This document shows, one piece after another, positions 16,453-25,717 of a DNA stretch of 64,000 nucleotides. How positions within the stretch are numbered: the first letter of the stretch is position 1; the number at the start of each line of letters is the position of its first letter. Made by a program: the position numbers and the translations under genes. Source of the DNA: Martinezella lusitana (lineage in GTDB: Bacteria; Pseudomonadota; Alphaproteobacteria; Rhizobiales; Rhizobiaceae); the NCBI RefSeq assembly GCF_900094565.1, contig NZ_FMAF01000029.1, positions 21,467-85,466 on the forward strand, in the 5' to 3' direction. Below the pieces are notes generated by a model that saw only the letters and a list, made by a program, of their open reading frames with translations, was not told the origin of the DNA and made no database searches.

Positions 16453-16620
16453 TTACTTGATCTTCGTTTCCTTGAACTCGACGTGCTTCTTAGCGACCGG
16501 GTCGTACTTCGTCTTCGTCATCTTGTCCGTCATCGTACGGCTGTTCTTCGTCGTGACGTAGAAGAAACCGGTGTCGGCCGTCGACAGCAGCTTGATCTTG
16601 ATAGTGGTAGCCTTGGCCAT
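16453..16620 (-). CDS. rpmG: 50S ribosomal protein L33
   Basis: A 55-residue ribosomal protein of the large subunit near the E site. The sequence begins MAKATTIKIKLLSTADTGFF and continues with YVTTKNSRTMTDKMTKTKYD, matching bacterial L33. It is the Cys-free form: no CxxC zinc pairs are present, so it does not bind zinc. A candidate promoter and a leader hairpin lie upstream and a strong terminator downstream, so it is probably a single-gene transcript. Confidence 0.96.
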   Translation of the reverse strand: MAKATTIKIKLLSTADTGFFYVTTKNSRTMTDKMTKTKYDPVAKKHVEFKETKIK

Positions 16621-16647
16621 AGTCGTCCTGCCTTTAATAAAAATGAA

Positions 16648-16680
16648 CGCCGTGGACGGCCAGTGCGGAGGTCCACGGCG
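16648..16680 (-). promoter_or_regulatory. Perfect 10-bp hairpin in the rpmG leader / after the MFS gene
   Basis: CGCCGTGGAC (16648-16657) and GTCCACGGCG (16671-16680) form a perfect 10-bp stem with a 13-base loop. On the minus strand it is followed by TTCATTTTTATT, so it can act as a terminator for the MFS gene. A promoter candidate just upstream would also make it the first structure in the rpmG leader, 27 bases before the ATG, where it could act as a regulatory leader. Confidence 0.6.
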
Positions 16681-16692
16681 AATTCTGGCGCG

Positions 16693-16720
16693 AAACTACA
16701 AATCGCGCCCGAAAAGTCAA
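16693..16720 (-). promoter_or_regulatory. Candidate sigma-70 promoter of rpmG
   Basis: On the minus strand, TTGACT (16715-16720) is separated by 16 bases from TAGTTT (16693-16698), which would start transcription near 16686. The -35 hexamer overlaps the TGA stop codon of the MFS gene. Confidence 0.5.
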
Positions 16721-17901
16721 CCCCTGTTGCCCATGAAAAGCAATCGTATCCCCGAAAGCAGGACATAAAGGCCGAAGAAAAAGGCAACGGCCCAGGCAAA
16801 GCCGCTGGGGTTGACCAAATCCATCGCCGTGCCGATCGTCGGCGGCCCGAGAACCATGCCGATGGCATAACAGAAAACGAAGGCCGCATTGGCGGCCGCG
16901 AGATCCGCTCCGGTCAGGCGCGTGCCCAGATGGCTGAGGCCAACCGTGTACATGCCGGAGACGCAGCCGCCCCAGAAGAGCAGAATGACCGCGAGAATGA
17001 TCCAGTTCGAGGACAGAGACGGCAGCAGCAGCGCGCCCACCAAGCCGATGGTGGCCATGATCGAGAGCAGTGGCCGCTTGTCGCGCATGCGGTCGGCAAG
17101 CAGCCCCAGGGGGATCTGGAAAACGAAATTACCGACGCCCATCACGGTCAAGAGCAGCGCGGCCTGTGATTCGTTGAAGCCGAGGCGCGTGGCATAGCTG
17201 GTGAACAAGGAGCCGCCGCCGACGGTGACGGCGCCGAACACGAACACTGCGGCGGTCGCCGTCGGTACCAGGAAGATGTAGCGGACGAAATGCAACTCGG
17301 GCTTTTCGTCGACATCCGGGCTTTCGTTGCGCGCGATGAAGATCGGAATGGCGGCTGCCAGGATGATGCAGGCGCCGATGGCGAAGGGCATGAGCCCTTC
17401 GCTGCCGACAAGCGAGAACAGCAGGGGGCCGGCTGCAAAGCCGAGGGAGAAGACCGTGGAATAGAGGCCGAGCACGAAACCGCGCTTGGAAGGCGGCGAA
17501 GCCGCATTGATCCAGAATTCCGACAGGATGAACAGAGTCGTCGTCGACCCGTGGAACAGGATACGCAGCGGAAACCACAGAAGCAGGTTTTCCGCGTAGT
17601 AGAAGCCCAGCGAGCTCAGCGCGGAGAGCATGACCGCCCAGATCATCGTCTGCACGACGCCGAAGCGATGGGCGAGTTTTGTCGTGATGACCGCGGCGAG
17701 CATCGACGCCACCCCCATCATCGCGGTGTTGACCCCGATGAGGCTTGAGGGGACGCCGCGCTTTTCCAGAATGATGCTGAGAAGCGGCAGGCCCAACCCG
17801 ATGGCTATGCCCACGGCGGATACGGACGCGATAGCTGCGACGAGCGAGGGCCAGTGAATTTCTTCGACATGGCCGGTCTTGCCGTTCGTCGGTTCAAGCA
17901 T
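16717..17901 (-). CDS. MFS transporter
   Basis: A 394-residue inner-membrane protein of the major facilitator superfamily with about 12 hydrophobic segments. The first reads SLVAAIASVSAVGIAIGLGL, and the second-third region contains the family-like turn TTKLAHRFG. The middle cytoplasmic loop (about residues 185-200, NESPDVDEKPEL) splits the two halves, and LLADRMRDKRP is the equivalent turn of the second half. It looks like the YcaD-type group; the substrate cannot be told. ATG 17901 has AAGGAT upstream. A possible small gene ends 8 bases inside its start. Confidence 0.85.
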   Translation of the reverse strand: MLEPTNGKTGHVEEIHWPSLVAAIASVSAVGIAIGLGLPLLSIILEKRGVPSSLIGVNTAMMGVASMLAAVITTKLAHRFGVVQTMIWAVMLSALSSLGFYYAENLLLWFPLRILFHGSTTTLFILSEFWINAASPPSKRGFVLGLYSTVFSLGFAAGPLLFSLVGSEGLMPFAIGACIILAAAIPIFIARNESPDVDEKPELHFVRYIFLVPTATAAVFVFGAVTVGGGSLFTSYATRLGFNESQAALLLTVMGVGNFVFQIPLGLLADRMRDKRPLLSIMATIGLVGALLLPSLSSNWIILAVILLFWGGCVSGMYTVGLSHLGTRLTGADLAAANAAFVFCYAIGMVLGPPTIGTAMDLVNPSGFAWAVAFFFGLYVLLSGIRLLFMGNRG

Positions 17902-18067
17902 AAACGGATCCTTGCAACGCGTGGCGGGCGAATCGATCGGCACGTGGGATATAGAAAGGCACGGCACGGCCAAATTCAGGTAACGGGTCGGCTTTCATGA
18001 GATCGGTCATATCCCCCGGGATGGTCCTTTCGACGCCCGGCATGTTCAGACAAGAAATGCTGTCCAT
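17894..18067 (-). CDS. Possible 57-residue protein upstream of and overlapping the MFS gene
   Basis: The 306-base gap between the DUF983 and MFS genes contains a 57-codon frame starting MDSISCLNMPGVERTIP. It ends GSVYA with its TGA overlapping the MFS ATG region (ATGCTTGA). The overlap is what a coupled leader gene would show. The ribosome-binding site is weak and I recognise no family, so it may be chance. Confidence 0.3.
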   Translation of the reverse strand: MDSISCLNMPGVERTIPGDMTDLMKADPLPEFGRAVPFYIPRADRFARHALQGSVYA

Positions 18068-18207
18068 GTCAAGCCGTTGCCGGCAAACCAGCTCCGCTGA
18101 ATCCCGAATATACGACGAATCGATATTGGCCGTGACCAAAGGGCGTAACGGCGCAAGGTGAGTTCCGCCTGCCGTGCGGGCGAGCGACTTGGGCTGGCAT
18201 ATGGCTT

Positions 18208-18663
18208 TCACGACCGGCTGTTTCCCTGATCCCAGTCGTCCGGGCTGTCGTCGTGGCCACCGAAGCCATGCATGCGGAGCGCCCATTGCAGGCCGATGAC
18301 CCCGCCTTTGATGGGCTGTATGATCGCAAGCGCCGCGATCACCGTGATCGGTGCCCAGATCGCGAGGTGGACCCACATCGGCAGATTGAAGGCCATGTCC
18401 GTCAGCATGTAGCCGCCGACGACGATATGGCCGAGAACCAGGATCACCAGATAGGGCGGCAGATCGTCGGCGCGTTGATGGAAAATCTCCTCGTCGCACA
18501 CAGCGCAACGATCGACCGGCTTCAGGAAGGCACCGAAGAGTTTGCCGGTGCCGCAGCGGGGACAGCGGTTCAGCATGCCACGGGTAATCGATCGCCCGAG
18601 CGGGCGCTCGCTTTCGTCTGCGCCACCATAGCGCATGGTGGGATCGGATGGGCTGCCCGTCAT
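18208..18663 (-). CDS. DUF983 membrane protein with zinc ribbon
   Basis: A 151-residue protein. An N-terminal zinc ribbon (LNRCPRCGTGKLF, then DRCAVCDEEI) is followed by two membrane helices (about LVILVLGHIVVGGYML and HLAIWAPITVIAALAII). This is the DUF983 layout, of unknown function. It lies 32 bases downstream of rnr on the same strand, so it is probably the last gene of the topA-rnr unit; such linkage is common in rhizobia. Confidence 0.85.
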   Translation of the reverse strand: MTGSPSDPTMRYGGADESERPLGRSITRGMLNRCPRCGTGKLFGAFLKPVDRCAVCDEEIFHQRADDLPPYLVILVLGHIVVGGYMLTDMAFNLPMWVHLAIWAPITVIAALAIIQPIKGGVIGLQWALRMHGFGGHDDSPDDWDQGNSRS

Positions 18664-18695
18664 GAATGCTCTTCCTTCCTGGCGGCAACCGTCCC

Positions 18696-21074
18696 TTACC
18701 GGCGGCCGCGCGGTGGTCTCGTGCCCGGCGCTTTGCGCGCCTGATTTTGATTGCGGCGGGTCGCCTTATGGAAAGAGCGTACCGCCGTCGGCATCGACCG
18801 TCCGTCGCTCAGCATTTCGAAGCGCAGCGCGCCCGCAAGCGGCACGGCCTCCACCAGCCGTACGCTCACCTCGTCGCCAAGGCGATAACCGAGCCCCGTC
18901 TTCTCGCCTGTCAGCGCCTGATGCGCCTCGTCATAGATGAAGTAATCGGTGCCGAGCGTAGATATAGGGATGAAACCGTCGGCGCCATAGTCCGGCAGGG
19001 TGACAAAAAGTCCCGACTTGGTGACGCCGCCGACGCGCGCCTCGAATTCCGCGCCCACACGCCCGGCGAGATGATGGGCGATCAGCCGGTCGACGGTCTC
19101 GCGTTCCGCCGCCATGGCGCGGCGCTCGAATGTCGAGATTTCCGCGGCGATGTCGTCGAGGGCAGCTTCCTCATCCGACGTGATTCCACCTTCGCCGAGG
19201 CCAAGCGAGCCGACGAGCGCACGATGTACGATCAGATCCGCGTAGCGGCGGATGGGAGACGTGAAATGGGCGTATTTCATCAGGTTCAGGCCGAAATGCC
19301 CGATATTATCAGGGCTGTAGATCGCCTGGCTCTGCGAGCGCAGCACCATCTCGTTGACCATGGTCTGATGCGGCGTCCCATCGGCTTTCGCCAGAATGCC
19401 GTTGAAGCTGTTGGCCCGGACATTGCCGCCCTTGGGCAGCGATATGCCGAGTGTCGCCAGGAATTCGCGCAGCACTTCCTGCTTGGCGAGCGTTGGGCCG
19501 TCATGGATGCGAAAGATAAGTCCCTGTTTCTTCTTCTCCAGCGTCTCGGCCGCAGCCACGTTCGCCTGGATCATCATTTCTTCGATGAGCTTGTGCGCAT
19601 CGAGGCGCGGCGGCACGACGACGCGATCGACCGTGCCGTCGGGCTTCAGCAGGATCTTGCGCTCCGGCATATCCAGTTCGAGCGGCTGGCGCCGCTCGCG
19701 GCCCTTCTTCAGGATTTCATACGCGTGCCAGAGAGGTCTAAGGATCGGCTCCAGCATCGGCCCGGTCTTGTCGTCGGCTTGGCCGTCGATCGCCGCCTGC
19801 GCCTGCTGGTAGGAAAGCTTGGCGGCACTCTTCATCATGATGCGATGGAAGGTGTGTCCAGCCTTGCGGCCTTCTCTGGAGAAGATCATCCGGACGGCGA
19901 GGGCAGGGCGATCGACGCCTTCCTTGAGCGAGCAGAGATCGTTGGAAATGCGCTCTGGAAGCATCGGCACGACACGGTCGGGGAAATAGACCGAATTGCC
20001 GCGCTTCAGCGCCTCGCGATCAAGCGGGGAATTGGGGCGCACATACCAGGAAACGTCGGCAATGGCGACCGTGACGATAATGCCGTCGGGATTGTCAGGC
20101 GAGGGGTCCATTTCGGCGTAGACGGCATCGTCGTGGTCCTTCGCGTCGGCCGGATCGATGGTGATCAGCGGCAGGCTGCGCCAGTCCTCGCGATGCGACA
20201 TGCTCGCCGGCTTGGCTGCATCCGCCTCCGCGATCACGGCGGCTGGGAATACGTGCGGAATGCCGTGCGCGTGGATGGCGATCATCGAGATCGCCTTTTC
20301 CGAGGCGACGGAGCCGACGACCGACAGTACCTTGGCGCGCGGCAGGCCGAAACGGCCGAGGCGGGCCACTTCGACTTCGACCAGATCGCCGTCCTTGGCT
20401 TCGCCGGTATAGTCCGGATCGATTACCATTTCCTCGCCGCGCCGTTCGATCGGCATCAGCCGGCCGCCGCCACCTGGCGTCTCGCGGAAGACGCCCATGG
20501 ACGCGCCCCTCCGCTTGTCGATGACCTTGATGATGCGCGCGGTATAGGCCGGACCGCCACGATCCACCGCCGAGAAGATCTTGGCAAGGATGCGGTCGCC
20601 CATGCCGGCGACGGGCGCCTTGCCCTTGCCGTTGCGGCCGGCGGGCGAGGAGGATTGCTTGATCATCACGGCCGGCGCCACGCCGTTTTCCTCGGCCCAC
20701 TCAGCGGGGCGGCCGATCAATCCGCCATCCTTGTCGCGCGTGGTGATATCAAGAACGGCGATCGGCGGCAGAGCGCCGGGGCGGATGAGCGACTTGCGGC
20801 TCTTCTGCACCATGCCGTCTTCTTCGAGCTCGCGCAGGAGATTCTTCAGCTCGACACGGCTCTCACCCTTCAATCCGAAGGCCTTGGCGAGTTCGCGCTT
20901 CGAAGCCTGCTGCGGATGCTCGGCGATGAAGCGCAGGATGATTTCGCGCGGCGGCAACGTGCCGTGAACGATCGCCATCATCGGCTCGGCGTCGCCGCTT
21001 GCCTTACCGGCGCGGCCGGGCTTGCCGGAACGTCGTTCCGACGATGAAATCCTGCCGCGTGGTTCTCTGCTCAC
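18696..21074 (-). CDS. rnr: Ribonuclease R
   Basis: A 3'-5' exoribonuclease of the RNase II/R family that degrades structured RNA. The 792-residue protein has an N-terminal winged-helix region (FIAEHPQQASKRELAKAFGL) and cold-shock-like domains. The RNB catalytic domain includes TIDPADAKDHDDAVYAE (the Asp cluster) and TSPIRRYADLIVHRALVG, and a C-terminal S1 domain follows (EFEARVGGVTKSGLFVTL) with a basic tail. The start codon is GTG (21072-21074), overlapping the topA stop in the 4-base string GTGA, so translation is coupled to topA. Confidence 0.96.
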   Translation of the reverse strand: MSREPRGRISSSERRSGKPGRAGKASGDAEPMMAIVHGTLPPREIILRFIAEHPQQASKRELAKAFGLKGESRVELKNLLRELEEDGMVQKSRKSLIRPGALPPIAVLDITTRDKDGGLIGRPAEWAEENGVAPAVMIKQSSSPAGRNGKGKAPVAGMGDRILAKIFSAVDRGGPAYTARIIKVIDKRRGASMGVFRETPGGGGRLMPIERRGEEMVIDPDYTGEAKDGDLVEVEVARLGRFGLPRAKVLSVVGSVASEKAISMIAIHAHGIPHVFPAAVIAEADAAKPASMSHREDWRSLPLITIDPADAKDHDDAVYAEMDPSPDNPDGIIVTVAIADVSWYVRPNSPLDREALKRGNSVYFPDRVVPMLPERISNDLCSLKEGVDRPALAVRMIFSREGRKAGHTFHRIMMKSAAKLSYQQAQAAIDGQADDKTGPMLEPILRPLWHAYEILKKGRERRQPLELDMPERKILLKPDGTVDRVVVPPRLDAHKLIEEMMIQANVAAAETLEKKKQGLIFRIHDGPTLAKQEVLREFLATLGISLPKGGNVRANSFNGILAKADGTPHQTMVNEMVLRSQSQAIYSPDNIGHFGLNLMKYAHFTSPIRRYADLIVHRALVGSLGLGEGGITSDEEAALDDIAAEISTFERRAMAAERETVDRLIAHHLAGRVGAEFEARVGGVTKSGLFVTLPDYGADGFIPISTLGTDYFIYDEAHQALTGEKTGLGYRLGDEVSVRLVEAVPLAGALRFEMLSDGRSMPTAVRSFHKATRRNQNQARKAPGTRPPRGRR

Positions 21075-23743
21075 TCTGCGCTCTTCTTTTTCGCTGCCGT
21101 CTTGGCCGCAGGCTTCTTTGCAGCTGCTTTCGGCTTGGCGGTCGTTTTCGTCACTTTTGCGCCGGCGGCCGCAGTCTTTGCCTTGGCGGGCGCCCTCTTC
21201 GTCGTGCCGCCGCCCTTGCCGGCCTTTGCAACGATCAGAGCCAGGGCTTCCTCGACTGTGATCGCCTGCGGGTCCGTGCCTTTCGGCAGGGTAGCGTTGA
21301 CTTTGCCCCAGTTGACATAGGGGCCGTATTTCCCGTCACGAACGGTAATCGAGCCGCCGCCGTCCGGATGCGCGCCGAGATCCTTCAATGCAGCCGGCGT
21401 ACCACCGCGTGCTCCGCCACCTGCCTTGCTCTGCTTTTCGGCAAGGACTGTCACGGCGCGGTTCAGGCCGACGGTGAAGACATCCTCGACGGTTTCGAGG
21501 TTGGCATAGCTGCCGTCATGCAGCAGGAACGGCCCGTAACGGCCGATGCCGGACGAGATCATCTTGCCGCTTTCAGGATGTTTGCCGATATCGCGCGGCA
21601 ACGAGATCAACGCCATCGCTTTCTCGTAATCGATATCCTCGGGCTTCCAGCCCTTCGGTAGCGAGGCGCGCTTGGCATCCTTGCCATCGCCGCGCTGGAT
21701 ATAGGGTCCGAAGCGACCGGAACGCAGCGTCAGCTCTTCGCCGGTGACCGGATCCGCGCCGAGTGCCTTCGGCTCGTTCAGACCGGTGGATTCGGCTTCG
21801 GCGCCGCCTTCCGAGGAGAGCTGGCGCGTATAGTTGCATTCCGGATAGTTCGAGCAGCCGACGAAGGCGCCGTATTTGCCGAGCTTCAGCGACAGGTTGC
21901 CCGTGCCGCACACCTGGCAGATGCGCGGATCGCTGCCATCCTCGCGCTTCGGGAAGACGAGCGGCGCCAGCGCCTCGTTCAGCGCGTCGAGCACATTGGT
22001 GACGCGCAGCTCCTTCGTGTCCTCGATCTGGGCGAAGAAATCGCGCCAGAAATCGCGCAATACGTCCTTCCAGTTCAATTCGCCAGCGGAGATGCGATCG
22101 AGCTTTTCTTCCAGATCGGCAGTGAAGTCGTATTCGACGTATTTGGTGAAGAAGCTTTCGAGGAAGGCGGTCACCAGCCGGCCCTTGGCCTGCGGCACCA
22201 GCTTTCGCTTGTCGATCGTCACATAGTCACGGTCGCGCAGCGTCGCCAGCGTCGCCGCATAGGTCGACGGGCGGCCGATGCCGAGCTCTTCCATCTTCTT
22301 GATGAGCGAAGCTTCCGAATAGCGCGGCGGCGGTTCCGTGAAGTGCTGCGTCGAATTGATCTTCTGCTTGGCGAGGTTTTCGCGCGCATTGATCTCGGGC
22401 AGACGGCCATCTTCGTCGTCGGCATCGTCGCTCTGCTCGCCGTCTTCCTTCTGGTCGGTGTAGGCGGCAATGAAACCGTCAAAGCGGATCACGGAGCCGA
22501 CGGCGCGCAGGCCGGCCTTCTCGCCGGCATTGTCGGCGAGAATCTCGACGGTGGTGCGCTCGATCTCGGCGGAGGCCATCTGGCTGGCGATGCCGCGCTT
22601 CCACACGAGGTCATAGAGTCTCAGCTGGTCGGCATCGAGGAATTTGCGGACGCGGTCCGGTGTGCGATCGAAATCCGTCGGGCGGATCGCTTCGTGTGCT
22701 TCCTGGGCGTTCTTCGCCTTGGTCGAGTAGAAGCGCGCCTTTTCCGGCAGGTAGCGGTTGCCGAATTGATCGGCGATCGCCGCGCGTGCCGCATCGATCG
22801 CTTCCGGCGCCATCTGCACGCCGTCCGTACGCATATAGGTAATGAGACCGACGGTCTCACCGCCGATGTCGACACCTTCATAGAGCTTCTGTGCGACCTG
22901 CATGGTGCGCGAAGCGGAGAAGCCGAGTTTGGAGGAAGCGGCCTGCTGCAGGGTGGAAGTGGTAAACGGCGGGCTCGGATTGCGCTTGACGGGCTTTGCC
23001 TCGACGCTGTCGACGACATAGGCGGCGCCTTCCAGCAACGCCTTCAGCTTGCCGGCCTCTTCGCCGTTGCCAATCGCGCGCGGCTGCAGGCGTTTGCCGT
23101 CGGCGGACACGAGGCGAGCCTCAAATTCGTCGCCGCGCGGCGTCTTCAGGATGGCCGAAAGGTTCCAGTATTCTTCCGAAATGAAGCGCTCGATTTCGGA
23201 TTCACGGTCGCAGACGAGGCGAAGCGCGACAGACTGCACACGGCCGGCCGAGCGGGCGCCGGGCAGCTTGCGCCACAGAACCGGCGACAGATTGAAGCCG
23301 ACGAGATAATCGAGGGCGCGGCGGGCGAGATAGGCGTCGACCAGCGGCACGTCGATGTCGCGCGGGTCGGCCATCGCGTCGAGCACGGCCTTCTTGGTGA
23401 TGGCGTTGAAGACGACGCGCTTCACGGGCTTGCCGTTGATCACACGCTTCTTGTTGAGCAGGTCGAGCACATGCCAGGAAATCGCTTCGCCTTCGCGATC
23501 CGGGTCGGTCGCTAGAAACAGGCCGTCGGCGGATTTCACCGCGTCAGCGATGTCCTTCATGCGCTTTTGCGAAGCGCCATCGACTTCCCAGAGCATTTCG
23601 AAGTCCTGGTCCGGCAGCACCGAACCGTCTTTGGCGGGCAGGTCACGCACATGGCCGAAGGAGGCAAGAACCTTATATCCGGGTCCCAGATATTTGTTGA
23701 TTGTCTTAGCCTTGGCAGGCGATTCTACCACTACAACGTTCAT
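21071..23743 (-). CDS. topA: DNA topoisomerase I
   Basis: Type IA topoisomerase relaxing negative supercoils, 890 residues. The Toprim domain opens with MNVVVVESPAKAKTINKYLG. The acidic metal site is in ATDPDREGEAISWHV and the catalytic Tyr in GLITYMRTDGVQM. At least one C-terminal four-Cys zinc motif is present (CQVCGTGNLSL...CSNYPEC), followed by topoisomerase C-terminal repeats (LRSGRFGPYIQRGDG, IGRYGPFLLHDG, VRDGKYGPYVNWG) and a Lys/Ala-rich tail. Two adjacent ATGs (23746, 23743) are possible. It precedes rnr with a 4-base overlap. A TopAI/YjhX-like gene encoding a putative topoisomerase I inhibitor is in this window at 38055. Confidence 0.97.
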   Translation of the reverse strand: MNVVVVESPAKAKTINKYLGPGYKVLASFGHVRDLPAKDGSVLPDQDFEMLWEVDGASQKRMKDIADAVKSADGLFLATDPDREGEAISWHVLDLLNKKRVINGKPVKRVVFNAITKKAVLDAMADPRDIDVPLVDAYLARRALDYLVGFNLSPVLWRKLPGARSAGRVQSVALRLVCDRESEIERFISEEYWNLSAILKTPRGDEFEARLVSADGKRLQPRAIGNGEEAGKLKALLEGAAYVVDSVEAKPVKRNPSPPFTTSTLQQAASSKLGFSASRTMQVAQKLYEGVDIGGETVGLITYMRTDGVQMAPEAIDAARAAIADQFGNRYLPEKARFYSTKAKNAQEAHEAIRPTDFDRTPDRVRKFLDADQLRLYDLVWKRGIASQMASAEIERTTVEILADNAGEKAGLRAVGSVIRFDGFIAAYTDQKEDGEQSDDADDEDGRLPEINARENLAKQKINSTQHFTEPPPRYSEASLIKKMEELGIGRPSTYAATLATLRDRDYVTIDKRKLVPQAKGRLVTAFLESFFTKYVEYDFTADLEEKLDRISAGELNWKDVLRDFWRDFFAQIEDTKELRVTNVLDALNEALAPLVFPKREDGSDPRICQVCGTGNLSLKLGKYGAFVGCSNYPECNYTRQLSSEGGAEAESTGLNEPKALGADPVTGEELTLRSGRFGPYIQRGDGKDAKRASLPKGWKPEDIDYEKAMALISLPRDIGKHPESGKMISSGIGRYGPFLLHDGSYANLETVEDVFTVGLNRAVTVLAEKQSKAGGGARGGTPAALKDLGAHPDGGGSITVRDGKYGPYVNWGKVNATLPKGTDPQAITVEEALALIVAKAGKGGGTTKRAPAKAKTAAAGAKVTKTTAKPKAAAKKPAAKTAAKKKSAE

Positions 23744-23918
23744 CATTAAGTCTCTGAATAGGAGGTCGTGCCGAAACAAGGCACGGGAGAAGCCGAGTTT
23801 TTTCGTCTCCCCGGCCCTCCGACATGGACAGGGAAATCGTCGCGGTCAAGAGGCGATGTCAATTTTTGCGCCTGGCGCGACGATGCGATGCTTAGAATTG
23901 GTATGCGCGTCACAGTTT

Positions 23919-25067
23919 TCAATCCAGCATGGAGAGCGACACGAGCCCGCCGGGATGGCGATGCAGCCGGCCGGCCATATCGAGCTCGAGAAGAACGGAA
24001 TGGATCGAGGATATCGGCAGGCCTGTATGCCTGACGATGTCGTCGATCTCGACCGGTGTCGGCCCGAGCGCATCGACGATGTGATCGCGTTCAGCATCAG
24101 CGGGCGGTGCGGAGAACGGTTTGCTCCGTTCGACTGGCGCTTCGGAAGGGCGAGGGCGGAAGAGATCGGGCTCAGCCAGCGGCCGCAGAGCATCGACGAT
24201 ATCGTTCGGCGTGGTCACGATCATCGCGCCGTCCTTCAGCAGGCCGTTGGTGCCTTCGCAGCGCGGATCGAGCGGCGAGCCGGGAACGGCAAAGACCAGC
24301 CGGCCGAATTCGCCGGCAAGGCGCGCGGTGATGAGCGAGCCGGAGCGGGTCGCCGCCTCGATGACGACGACGCCGAGCGAGATGCCCGATATCAACCGGT
24401 TGCGGCGCGGGAAGTCGCGAGCCCGCGGCTCCCATCCGAACGGCATTTCGCTGACTGCAAGCCCGTTGCCGTCCCATATGTCGTTGAGCAGGCCGATATT
24501 CTCAGGCGGGTAGGGCTGATCCAGCCCGCCGGCCATGGCGGCGATCGTGCCGGTCTCGAGGCTGGCGCGATGGGCTGCCGTATCGATGCCGCGGGCAAGC
24601 CCGGAGATGACAACGTATCCGGCCTCGCCGCAGGTGCGGGCGATCATTGCGGTGAACTTGGCCCCGCTGATCGAGGCATTGCGCGAGCCGACGATGCCGA
24701 TTGCCGGACGGGTTGCCGTCGGGACATTGCCTTTGACCGCAAGAAGCGGTGGCGCGCCATCGATCTCGCGGAGCGCGGGCGGATAATCCGGCTCGCCGAT
24801 GCCGACGAAGCGCGCACCGAACCGATGCATCGCTTCCAGTTCCCGCAGAGCGTCGCGCTCGTCGGCAATGCGGATCGCCCGCGTCGAGCCGCCGCGCTGG
24901 GAAAGCTCCGGTAGCATGGCAAGCGCCGCCTCTGCCGAGCCGTAGTGATTGATGAGATGGCGAAAGGTGGATGGACCGACATTGTCGGAGCGGATAAGCC
25001 TGAGCCAGGCGATCCTTTGTTTTTCGGTCAGCGCAACTCCGGTCCGTCTTGCGCTGCCTGTATCCAT
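23919..25067 (-). CDS. dprA: DNA-processing protein DprA
   Basis: Cytoplasmic protein that binds incoming single-stranded DNA and loads RecA during natural transformation; it is also kept by bacteria not known to transform. The 382-residue protein has an N-terminal helical region (WLRLIRSDNVGPSTFRHLI). The Rossmann-like core includes AIGIVGSRNASISGAKFTA, VISGLARGIDTAAHRASLE and SEMPFGWEPRARDFPRRNRL. A C-terminal winged helix ends the protein (LGPTPVEIDDIVRHTGLP). ATG 25067 overlaps the plsY stop by one base (TAATG), indicating coupling. Confidence 0.95.
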   Translation of the reverse strand: MDTGSARRTGVALTEKQRIAWLRLIRSDNVGPSTFRHLINHYGSAEAALAMLPELSQRGGSTRAIRIADERDALRELEAMHRFGARFVGIGEPDYPPALREIDGAPPLLAVKGNVPTATRPAIGIVGSRNASISGAKFTAMIARTCGEAGYVVISGLARGIDTAAHRASLETGTIAAMAGGLDQPYPPENIGLLNDIWDGNGLAVSEMPFGWEPRARDFPRRNRLISGISLGVVVIEAATRSGSLITARLAGEFGRLVFAVPGSPLDPRCEGTNGLLKDGAMIVTTPNDIVDALRPLAEPDLFRPRPSEAPVERSKPFSAPPADAERDHIVDALGPTPVEIDDIVRHTGLPISSIHSVLLELDMAGRLHRHPGGLVSLSMLD

Positions 25068-25684
25068 TACCCCTTCGCTCCGATCTTGCCTTCCGTTCCG
25101 GCCGCCAGCCGGGCGATGTTGGCTCTGTGTTTGTACCAGGAGATGACCGTCATCAGCGCCATGGCGCCGGCGATCTTGTCGACGCCCAATATCCACAATA
25201 CAACCGGGATGGCAAGGGTTGCAACCAGCGCGGAGAGTGACGAGTAACGGGTGGTGAAGGCGATGGCGAGCCAGACGATCGCGAAAATCAAGGCCATCAG
25301 CGGAGCCAGACCGAGCAGGATGCCCAGATAGGTCGCAACGCCCTTGCCGCCCTTGAAGCCGATCCAGACCGGGAAGATATGACCGATGAAGGCCGCGAAA
25401 CCGGCGAGCACCGCGGCGTCATTGCCGAAGAAATGCGCGACGATCAACACGGCGACGGTGGCCTTGAAGGCGTCGAGCAGCAGGGTGGCGGCCGCAAGCC
25501 CCTTGTTGCCGGTGCGCAGCACATTGGTTGCGCCGATATTGCCCGAGCCGATCTTGCGGACGTCACCGAGGCCTGCCATGCGCGTCAGCAAGAGGCCGAA
25601 CGGGATGGAGCCGAGCAGGTAGCCGATGACGAGGGCTGCCAGCGCTGTCTCCGGGGTAAGCTGCCAAGTCCAGAAATCCGCCAT
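25067..25684 (-). CDS. plsY: Glycerol-3-phosphate acyltransferase PlsY
   Basis: Inner-membrane enzyme transferring acyl from acyl-phosphate to glycerol-3-phosphate, the first step of phospholipid synthesis. The 205-residue protein has about five membrane segments. Conserved motifs include YLLGSIPFGLLLTR, GSGNIGATNVLRTGNKG and FPVWIGFKGGKGVATYLG. ATG 25684 is used; the adjacent GTG 25687 is better spaced from GGAG and is equally possible. It lies 33 bases after the pyrC-like gene and overlaps dprA. Confidence 0.95.
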   Translation of the reverse strand: MADFWTWQLTPETALAALVIGYLLGSIPFGLLLTRMAGLGDVRKIGSGNIGATNVLRTGNKGLAAATLLLDAFKATVAVLIVAHFFGNDAAVLAGFAAFIGHIFPVWIGFKGGKGVATYLGILLGLAPLMALIFAIVWLAIAFTTRYSSLSALVATLAIPVVLWILGVDKIAGAMALMTVISWYKHRANIARLAAGTEGKIGAKG

Positions 25685-25717
25685 CACGTCTTGTTCTCCG
25701 TAAACCCTGGGCCTGCT

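Noticed and set aside
18666..21047. Plus-strand open frame of 793 codons opposite rnr
   Set aside because: It covers RNase R antisense; the composition (Arg, His, Asp rich) is typical of a shadow frame and no domain is recognisable.
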